Below are positions 36,193 to 43,504 of a stretch of 64,000 bases of DNA, one piece after another; within the stretch, counting starts at the first letter, position 1; every line of letters begins with the position of its first letter. The DNA lies in NCBI RefSeq assembly GCF_009829085.1, contig NZ_WUQY01000014.1:1-64000 (forward strand). The letters are read 5' to 3'. A model generated the notes under the pieces. The model did no database searches. It saw only the letters and a program-made list of their open reading frames with translations, and was not told the DNA's origin. The translations under genes and the position numbers were made by a program. The stretch comes from Sphingobacterium bovisgrunnientis. Its GTDB lineage: Bacteria; Bacteroidota; Bacteroidia; Sphingobacteriales; Sphingobacteriaceae.

Positions 36193-39100
36193 CTAAGTTT
36201 GGTTTAAAGGTAGTCGCAAAGTAAAGGTATTAAGATTTTCGTTATCTATAGTATAACTGATGATGCCATTTAGTTTGATGGCGAGCGATTGCGCCAATGA
36301 TAGCCCAAGCCCGCTACCTGGAATGCTCTTGCTGTGTTTCAGTCGGTTAAAAGGTTCAAATATATATTCTCTATCTACTTCCTTGATCAGAATCCCATCA
36401 TTTTTAATAGAAAGTATTAATGCACTATTAACAGAATCTCTTTGTAAATTCACTTTAATTGTTTTGTAAGAATACTTTAATGCGTTGTTCAGTAGGTTGT
36501 TGCATATAATCTCATAGGCTTCGAGATCAATATCACACGTAATATTAGGCTCTATATGACTACTTAATTTCTTATGTTGTGAGTCTAAAGTCACCTTGTA
36601 ATTATCTACAAATTCCTGTGTAGATGCACTGATGTCCTTCAATTCAAAATGAAATTTGAATCCTTTAGTTTCTACTTTTCTGAAATCTAAAAGTTGATTG
36701 CTCAACGAAATAAGACGTTCAGTATTGTTTTGAATATTCTTTAGCAGTTTATCTGTAATTGGGTTTGATGGAATTTTATCAATCAATTTTTCCAAAGGAG
36801 CTTTAATAAGAGTCAATGGGGTACGAATCTCATGAACCACATCTGTATAAAAATCTATTTTAGATTGATAAAGTTCTTGTTCGCGGAGATTTTGTATGGT
36901 CAATAGATGTTCTTTATTCTTTTGTTTTATGCGCTCATTGAAATGATAGGCTATGAACAATATGAGGCAAATAATAATAACGAAATATAAGACAAATGCG
37001 GGGATACTCGCCCATATTGGCGGTAAGATTTTAATTCTTAGTTTGCGTTCACTTGAGAAAGGTATTCCATTTGGATCTTCTGCTTTGACGATGAAATCAT
37101 AATTACCAGGTAAGAGTTTGGTAAAATGTGCGCTCGTGGTGCCATTAGTTGTTACCCAGTCTTTATTAACACCGTCCAATTTATAGCTATATTTAATTGC
37201 ATGTGGGGAATCATATAGTAGCGCTGTGAAGTCCAAAATGAAAGAGGACTCATTGTATTTGAGAATTATTTCATCTGTAAATAAGATGGATTTTTTCAAA
37301 ACGGAATCTGCGTCGTTTTGATTTATTTCTTTATTATTAACAGTTAATCTGGTGATATAAATAGGCGTATTAGAATTGTATTTTATCTGATTTAGCTTTT
37401 CGGGTTCAAATCGAATCATTCCATTGATAGTTCCAAAATAGAACTTTCCTGTTCCATCATCATAGGATGAATTGTAATTGAATTGAATTGATGGTAATCC
37501 AGACTCTATGTTGAATAACCGTGTGTTATTCGTAACTTGATTATATCGAATCAAACCTTTAGAAGTTGTAATCCAAATATTTTTATTCTTATCTTGTAAA
37601 ACAGCAAATACAATCTTACTAGGAAGTTTAATATCAGGATTCTGAAAATCAAATTGAATGTTTTTATTCGGAATAATTTTTCCCAACCCGCCTTCTGTTG
37701 CTATCCATATTTTTCCATTTGAATCTTCAAATATGGAGTTTACTTTGTTATTCGGGAGTGAATTCGGATTATTAGGTTCGTGGGCAAAATGCTTTATAAT
37801 ATTTCTGCGGGGATGATACATGTACAACCCGTTTCTCCAAGTGCCTAACCAGATGTAACCTTTACTATCTTCTAATAGGGTAGTGTAGGACATTTCTGTG
37901 GGGACCTTAGTGATAGGACTGAATGATTTGTTTGTAATATCAAACGTATAATGCCCTCGTGTAGTAGCAATTAAAATTTCACCAGATTTACTTTTTTTGA
38001 TGTCGTATAGAAAGTTGCTTTTTAGCGAGGAAGTTGAATTAGCGTCGTATTCTGTGTGATAGATAACTTTTTTGGATTGGGTATTAAAAATATCCATCCC
38101 ATATACAAAAGCTCCAAGGAGTATATTGTCTTCATACGGAAGAAGTCCGTGGATATTGTTGTCGGAGAGACCTACATTTTCAATATTATAATTTTCGATA
38201 TGACCAGTGACTGGATTTAGTTTACTAAGACCTCCATTCTCGGTTCCTAACCAAATATTTCCGTTCTTATCTTTATTGATACCACGGACGACAGTGCCTA
38301 ATAAATTGCCGCCTTGAGTTTTCGACATAAACTTTTCGATAAGATTATTATTCTTATGATAATAGTTTATCCCCCCAAAATAGGTGCCTAACCAAATCCC
38401 TCCATCTTTATCCTTCAATATATTATAAATAGCATTATCCGAAATTCCCCAAGGATTATTTTCTGCTTTCTTGATATTGATGAACTTCTTGGTTTCTATA
38501 TTGTATATAAATAAACCTGATTCAGTCGCGAACCAATATTCTTGCTCATTCATTTGAAGAATATCCCGTACATACAGATATTGTTTTAGCTGTTTAATGC
38601 CTAATAACCAAGTGACGGTATTATCTTTTGCGACGGAACCAACTCCAGCTTTCGAAGTTCCAAATATTAAATTACCCTTTTCATTTTTAATAATTTTTTG
38701 AATAGCAAACCAATCTTTAGGCCCATGTTTTTGTTCTAAATCGATAAGTATCGTTGAACGGAATTTTTCAACTAGACAGATTTTTCCATTGAATGTGCCA
38801 TAATATAATTTATCCTCCTTCGAACAGAATAATGCGGAGATATTATTTTCATCTACATTTATTTTTGTCGTATTTTTTTTTGAATAATTATAAAAATATA
38901 GACTTTGGTTAGCTATAAACCAGATATTATTTTTTGAATCTTTTTTGATCACGGGTACATCAGCATTGGCAAACTCTTCACTTAAAAGAGCGAATGTTTC
39001 TTGTATTGGATTATATATATAGATTCCCTGATCAGTACCTATCCATATTTTTTTTTCATTATCTTCTATTAGTGATATGATATTATTTGCAACAGTATTG

Positions 39101-39333
39101 AGGACGTGATTTCGAATATCAAAATGTTTGAAATTATTTCCATCAAACCTATCCAATCCATCTTTAGTTCCAAGCCACAAAAACCCAAAACTATCTTGCA
39201 TGCTGCAAATGACAGTATTGTTAGAAAGTCCATCGTTTATTTGATAATGATTAAAATAATAAGGCTGCGCATATTGCTGCGTGGGCAATACGAAAAGTAA
39301 CATAAGGATTAGCCAAGAACTTATTTTATTCAT
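36193..39333 (-). CDS. PUL sensor histidine kinase with periplasmic propellers
   Basis: The 1046-residue protein has a signal peptide and about a dozen two-component-regulator propeller repeats (motifs such as NIWLGTENGGLSKL, KIWIATEGGLGKI) forming a periplasmic glycan sensor. A Y_Y_Y domain follows (YSYKLDGVNKDWV), then one membrane helix (about residues 770-795), HisKA with H834 in VVHEIRTP, and an HATPase domain with NNLLNNALKYS and GSGLGLSLA. In the N-G1 region an Asn stands where Asp is usual (KNDGIL), a variant seen in other kinases. In most PULs this module is fused to the receiver and AraC parts. Here a TAG separates them. Confidence 0.93.
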   Translation of the reverse strand: MNKISSWLILMLLFVLPTQQYAQPYYFNHYQINDGLSNNTVICSMQDSFGFLWLGTKDGLDRFDGNNFKHFDIRNHVLNTVANNIISLIEDNEKKIWIGTDQGIYIYNPIQETFALLSEEFANADVPVIKKDSKNNIWFIANQSLYFYNYSKKNTTKINVDENNISALFCSKEDKLYYGTFNGKICLVEKFRSTILIDLEQKHGPKDWFAIQKIIKNEKGNLIFGTSKAGVGSVAKDNTVTWLLGIKQLKQYLYVRDILQMNEQEYWFATESGLFIYNIETKKFINIKKAENNPWGISDNAIYNILKDKDGGIWLGTYFGGINYYHKNNNLIEKFMSKTQGGNLLGTVVRGINKDKNGNIWLGTENGGLSKLNPVTGHIENYNIENVGLSDNNIHGLLPYEDNILLGAFVYGMDIFNTQSKKVIYHTEYDANSTSSLKSNFLYDIKKSKSGEILIATTRGHYTFDITNKSFSPITKVPTEMSYTTLLEDSKGYIWLGTWRNGLYMYHPRRNIIKHFAHEPNNPNSLPNNKVNSIFEDSNGKIWIATEGGLGKIIPNKNIQFDFQNPDIKLPSKIVFAVLQDKNKNIWITTSKGLIRYNQVTNNTRLFNIESGLPSIQFNYNSSYDDGTGKFYFGTINGMIRFEPEKLNQIKYNSNTPIYITRLTVNNKEINQNDADSVLKKSILFTDEIILKYNESSFILDFTALLYDSPHAIKYSYKLDGVNKDWVTTNGTTSAHFTKLLPGNYDFIVKAEDPNGIPFSSERKLRIKILPPIWASIPAFVLYFVIIICLILFIAYHFNERIKQKNKEHLLTIQNLREQELYQSKIDFYTDVVHEIRTPLTLIKAPLEKLIDKIPSNPITDKLLKNIQNNTERLISLSNQLLDFRKVETKGFKFHFELKDISASTQEFVDNYKVTLDSQHKKLSSHIEPNITCDIDLEAYEIICNNLLNNALKYSYKTIKVNLQRDSVNSALILSIKNDGILIKEVDREYIFEPFNRLKHSKSIPGSGLGLSLAQSLAIKLNGIISYTIDNENLNTFTLRLPLNQT

Positions 39334-39380
39334 GAACTTACGAGCCTTGTTGGTTTATATTTGATAGAATGTTATACTTT

Positions 39381-39388
39381 CAAATATA
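39381..39388 (-). promoter_or_regulatory. -7 box TATATTTG of the sensor kinase gene
   Basis: The minus strand reads TATATTTG, an exact TAnnTTTG match, 48 nt before the kinase ATG. It is overlapped by an inverted repeat (GTTATA at 39371-39376, TATAAC at 39385-39390) that could be a binding site. No clear -33 element is present. Confidence 0.45.
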
Positions 39389-39454
39389 ACCTATTGCCCT
39401 AAAAATAGATAAACATTTTATATTTCACTATCTTACCATCAGATAATCAAAGGA

Positions 39455-39489
39455 ATGATACAAAAAGATATGATTTTGAGATAATTTGA
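39455..39489 (+). promoter_or_regulatory. predicted operator of the PUL regulator upstream of GH127
   Basis: ATGATACAAAAAGA and TTGAGATAATTTGA recur 21 bp apart and align with the repeats at 33808-33842 to a shared pattern close to ATGAGAYAAATTGA. The first copy is the weaker. The pair ends 3 bp before the -33 TTTG of the GH127 promoter, a typical position for an activator that contacts RNA polymerase. Confidence 0.6.
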
Positions 39490-39492
39490 AGT

Positions 39493-39521
39493 TTTGTTTA
39501 AAAGTAAGCGTTCTATATTTG
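39493..39521 (+). promoter_or_regulatory. promoter TTTG-N17-TATATTTG of the GH127 operon
   Basis: TTTG at 39493-39496 and TATATTTG at 39514-39521 are separated by 17 nt and match the Bacteroidota -33/-7 consensus. The predicted transcript start is near 39524, 37 nt before the ATG. Confidence 0.65.
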
Positions 39522-39560
39522 GGTTAATCAATTATTAATAAGTTAAAATCTATCTACACC

Positions 39561-41606
39561 ATGACAAAGCATTTATTTCTTGCACTCATATTAGGTTTTG
39601 GATTGAGCAAAGTATCTGCACAGCAAGAGACGATTACGAGTGTTAAAGAATTGCCTGTAGGCTCCAAGAATGCTTATTATATAAACAATAGATTGCCATT
39701 AAAACAGAATTTTTTACTCAAACTTCCAGTAGGTAACATACGTCCCGAAGGTTGGTTGGGACGATATTTGGAACTACAAAAGGATGGTTTGACGGGTAAT
39801 TTGGGAGAAATAAGTGCCTGGTTATCCAAAAAGAATAACGCTTGGTTGAGTAAAGATGGAACTGGAGATCATGGATGGGAAGAGGTGCCCTATTGGCTTA
39901 AGGGATATGCCCATTTGGGATATATATTAAAAGATCAAAAAATCACTGACGAGTCTAAAATCTGGTTGGAAGCAGCAATTCAAAGTCAACGACCAGATGG
40001 ATACTTCGGTCCATTGATTTTAAGAAATAATAAGCCTGACCTTTGGGGAAATATGATTATGCTGTGGTGTCTTCAATCTTACTACGAACACAGCGGTGAC
40101 GAAAGAGTATTGACATTAATGACCAATTATTTTAGATGGCAACACAAGCTTCCAGATAGTTTTTTACTAAAAGATTATTGGGAACATCCGCGCGGAGGTG
40201 ACAATTTACTATCAATCTTTTGGTTGTATAATCGTACAGAAGGTAATGAATGGCTGATGGAATTGGCTGATAAAATTCACCGCAATACGGCTGATTGGAC
40301 AAAGCATAGAGATTTACCAAATTGGCATAATGTGAATGTGGCGCAGAGTTTTAGAGAGCCAGCGACATATTATCTGAAAAGTCATGATATCAAGCATTTA
40401 AAAGCGACATATGATAATTTTCATTTTGTGCGTGAGGTATTCGGTCAAGTACCGGGAGGTATGTTTGGTGCTGATGAAAACGCACGCCCTGGATATACCG
40501 ATCCACGACAAGGCGTAGAAACCTGCGGAATGGTGGAGCAGATGGCTTCAAATGAAATTTTATTAGGTATCACTGGCGATCCTTTTTGGGCTGATCATGC
40601 TGAAGAAGTGGCTTTCAATACATATCCTGCTGCTGTAACAGCTGATTTCAGAGCTTTGCGTTATATTACTAGTCCTAACATGACTGTTAGCGATAGCAAA
40701 AATCATGCGCCAGGTATTGATAATAGTGGTCCATTCTTGATGATGAATCCATTCAGTTCTCGGTGTTGTCAGCATAACCATAGCCAAGGTTGGCCTTATT
40801 ATGCAGAGCATTTGTATATGGCTACCAATGACAATGGTGTAGCTGCGATATTGTATTCAGCTTCAGTCGCTGATGTGAAAGTCGGAAACAAAGACGAGGT
40901 AAACATTAAACAAACCTCCAACTACCCTTTTGAGGAAGCTATTGCTTTTGAAATTAATACCAAACATAAGAATATAAAATTTCCATTTTACTTACGTATA
41001 CCTGAATGGGCTAATCAAGCGGAAGTAAAAGTGAATGGCAAAAAATACAATGTTGCACGTGGAGCTAAATATTTCAAGATAGATCGTCAGTGGAATAGTG
41101 GAGACAAAGTTGAGTTAATATTACCGATGGCCGTACGCGTGAAAGTATGGGAAGAGAATAAAAATGCGGTTAGTATCATGCGTGGACCGCTCACGTATTC
41201 TTTAAAAATTAAGGAAGAATATGTAGAGAAAGATAGTAAGGCTTCAGCTATTGGTGATTCAAAGTGGCAAGAGGATGCTGATCCCTCAAAATGGCCTTCG
41301 TATGAAATAGTGCCTGGTAGCGATTGGAATTATGGTGTCGTAAAAAGTGAATTAGAACGTCCAGAAAATTTAAAAGTAATTAAGAAAGACTGGCCGAAAG
41401 ATTCTTTTCCATTCGAGGCGAATGCAGTGCCTATATCTATTACGATAAAAGCCAAACAGCTAAAAGAATGGTTGATTGATCGGCATGGGCTTACTGGAGT
41501 TCTTCCTTTAAGTCCGCTTGTTGTAGATACCAAGGAACAAGTTGTTGAGCTTATACCAATGGGGGCGGCACGTTTGCGTATTTCCGCATTTCCTGTAGTA
41601 AATTAA
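39561..41606 (+). CDS. GH127-like (DUF1680) glycoside hydrolase
   Basis: The 681-residue exported protein has a signal peptide ending near KVSAQ. The DUF1680/GH127-type (alpha/alpha)6 barrel carries the zinc-site motif ETCGMVEQ and the paired cysteines in SRCCQHNHSQGWPYY. In characterised beta-L-arabinofuranosidases these Glu/Cys residues hold zinc and one Cys is the nucleophile. C-terminal beta-sandwich regions follow (FYLRIPEWANQAEVKVNGK, VSIMRGPLTYSLK). Related families with the same fold have other specificities, so arabinofuranosidase activity is probable rather than certain. It is the first gene of a three-enzyme operon with its own operator and promoter. Confidence 0.82.
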   Translation: MTKHLFLALILGFGLSKVSAQQETITSVKELPVGSKNAYYINNRLPLKQNFLLKLPVGNIRPEGWLGRYLELQKDGLTGNLGEISAWLSKKNNAWLSKDGTGDHGWEEVPYWLKGYAHLGYILKDQKITDESKIWLEAAIQSQRPDGYFGPLILRNNKPDLWGNMIMLWCLQSYYEHSGDERVLTLMTNYFRWQHKLPDSFLLKDYWEHPRGGDNLLSIFWLYNRTEGNEWLMELADKIHRNTADWTKHRDLPNWHNVNVAQSFREPATYYLKSHDIKHLKATYDNFHFVREVFGQVPGGMFGADENARPGYTDPRQGVETCGMVEQMASNEILLGITGDPFWADHAEEVAFNTYPAAVTADFRALRYITSPNMTVSDSKNHAPGIDNSGPFLMMNPFSSRCCQHNHSQGWPYYAEHLYMATNDNGVAAILYSASVADVKVGNKDEVNIKQTSNYPFEEAIAFEINTKHKNIKFPFYLRIPEWANQAEVKVNGKKYNVARGAKYFKIDRQWNSGDKVELILPMAVRVKVWEENKNAVSIMRGPLTYSLKIKEEYVEKDSKASAIGDSKWQEDADPSKWPSYEIVPGSDWNYGVVKSELERPENLKVIKKDWPKDSFPFEANAVPISITIKAKQLKEWLIDRHGLTGVLPLSPLVVDTKEQVVELIPMGAARLRISAFPVVN

Positions 41607-41635
41607 AATATAATAAACCTAATAATATTTATTTG

Positions 41636-43468
41636 ATGAAAAGAAAGATTTTTATAGCATGTCTCATGCTGGCTAGCCAGCTTAATTTTGCCCAAGATTG
41701 GAAACCTGCTGGTTCTAAAATTTTATCTCCTTGGGGAGAAAAAGTTACGGCACAACAGCCACACCCAGAATATCCACGTCCTATGTTGGTTCGTGAAAAT
41801 AATTGGCAAAATCTTAATGGTTTGTGGAATTATGCCATTACAGCAGCAGATAGAAAAGATTTCCCTGAAACTTGGGAAGGTCATATTCTAGTGCCATTTG
41901 CTGTGGAATCCGCATTATCTGGTGTTGGAAAAGAGGTAGGTAAAGATAAAGCATTGTGGTATCAAAGAACAATCTCAATTGATAAAAATGTAAATAAGGA
42001 TAATATTCTATTGCATTTTGGTGCGGTGGATTGGCAATGTGACGTGTATGTCAATAATAGTTTGGTTGGAAGACACGAAGGTGGATTTAACTCCTTCTCT
42101 ATGGACATCACCAAATTTGTGAAAAAAGGCGCTAAGCAAGATGTTGTTATTCGTGTATGGGATCCAACGGATGATGGGCCGCAGCCTCGTGGAAAGCAAA
42201 TAAAAAATCCACACGGTATTTGGTATACACCTGTTACAGGTATTTGGCAGACAGTTTGGTTAGAAAGTGTTCCTAGCACATATATCGCTAATACTAAACA
42301 GACACCACAATTTGATGTAGGCAAACTGACTTTCGAAGCTAATGTAGAGGGTAGTCAAGCAGGTGATCAAATAAAGGTTGCTGTATTGGATGGTAAAAAA
42401 CAAATCAAGGCACAAGTATTGGATGCAAATACTACGGTGGATATTCATGTTCCAAACCTCGAAGCTTGGTCTCCTTCTAATCCAAAATTGTATGACTTGG
42501 ATATACAATTGATTCGCAATGGTAAAGTAATAGACAAAACGAAGAGCTATTTTGCGATGCGCAAAATTTCAATGGAAAAAGACAAAAATGGAATTCAACG
42601 TATGATGTTGAATAACAAGTTCGTGTTTCAATATGGGCCATTGGATCAAGGTTGGTGGCCGGATGGATTACACACAGCGCCATCAGATGAAGCGCTGAAA
42701 TTTGATGTAATTAAGACAAAAGAAATGGGCTTTAACATGATTCGTAAACATATTAAAGTAGAGCCAGCACGTTGGTACCGCCACTGTGATAGTATCGGAA
42801 TGCTTGTATGGCAAGATATGCCTAGTGGTGATTTAGGTGGGAATAGTTGGGACATGCAACCTGGTAAAATTTCTGGTGATCTAAGAGACAAAAATCGTTC
42901 AGCTGAGTCGGAAGGGTATTTCCGCAAAGAATGGAAAACGATTATGGAAACATTACACAATTATCCAAGTATCGTCGTATGGGTGCCTTTCAATGAAGCG
43001 TGGGGGCAATTTAAAACAAAAGAAATAACCGAATGGACAATGGCTTTTGATGATTCTAGACTAACAAATAGTGCAAGTGGAGGTAACTTCATGTATACTG
43101 GACATATCTTGGATATACACAACTATCCTGACGCAGCGAGTCCAGACCCAGCAGTTTTTGGTTCAGAATTTATATTGGCTCTAGGTGAATTTGGAGGATT
43201 GGGATTACCCGTTGATGGCCATACTTGGCAGCAAAAAGACAATTGGGGTTATCAAAGCTTTAAAAGTAAGGAGGAGTTACTTAAAAGATATCAAGAACTG
43301 ATCTACAAATTAGATAAACTTATTCCTATGGGGTTGTCGGCAGCTGTATACACACAAACTACGGATGTAGAGGTTGAAACTAATGGATTGATGACATATG
43401 ATCGTAAAGTAATTAAGATTTCTGAAGCTGAATTAGATAAGGTGCATCGTAAATTGTATTCACACTAA
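41636..43468 (+). CDS. GH2-family glycoside hydrolase
   Basis: The 610-residue exported enzyme (signal peptide ending near LNFAQ) has an N-terminal sugar-binding jelly-roll (NLNGLWNYAI...HEGGFNSFSMDITKF), an immunoglobulin-like middle domain and a TIM barrel. The acid/base Glu is E454 in WVPFNEAWGQF, and the likely nucleophile is E518 in ALGEFGGLG. GH2 includes beta-galactosidases, beta-mannosidases and beta-glucuronidases, and the specificity is not clear. It starts 29 nt after the GH127-like gene. The ATG at 41636 is chosen over an adjacent in-frame TTG. The length is short for GH2, with no C-terminal beta-galactosidase extension. Confidence 0.9.
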   Translation: MKRKIFIACLMLASQLNFAQDWKPAGSKILSPWGEKVTAQQPHPEYPRPMLVRENNWQNLNGLWNYAITAADRKDFPETWEGHILVPFAVESALSGVGKEVGKDKALWYQRTISIDKNVNKDNILLHFGAVDWQCDVYVNNSLVGRHEGGFNSFSMDITKFVKKGAKQDVVIRVWDPTDDGPQPRGKQIKNPHGIWYTPVTGIWQTVWLESVPSTYIANTKQTPQFDVGKLTFEANVEGSQAGDQIKVAVLDGKKQIKAQVLDANTTVDIHVPNLEAWSPSNPKLYDLDIQLIRNGKVIDKTKSYFAMRKISMEKDKNGIQRMMLNNKFVFQYGPLDQGWWPDGLHTAPSDEALKFDVIKTKEMGFNMIRKHIKVEPARWYRHCDSIGMLVWQDMPSGDLGGNSWDMQPGKISGDLRDKNRSAESEGYFRKEWKTIMETLHNYPSIVVWVPFNEAWGQFKTKEITEWTMAFDDSRLTNSASGGNFMYTGHILDIHNYPDAASPDPAVFGSEFILALGEFGGLGLPVDGHTWQQKDNWGYQSFKSKEELLKRYQELIYKLDKLIPMGLSAAVYTQTTDVEVETNGLMTYDRKVIKISEAELDKVHRKLYSH

Positions 43469-43504
43469 TTCTATAAATAAAGTGTTTTAATATCTACACA
43501 CACT

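Noticed and set aside
36187..36195. Calling the kinase/regulator pair a pseudogene
   Set aside because: Both halves are complete at every catalytic and binding motif and end or begin at natural domain boundaries, so two functional proteins are as likely as a broken fusion.
41962..42324. 120-codon minus-strand open frame
   Set aside because: Antisense to the GH2 gene, Cys- and Ser-rich low-quality translation typical of a shadow frame.
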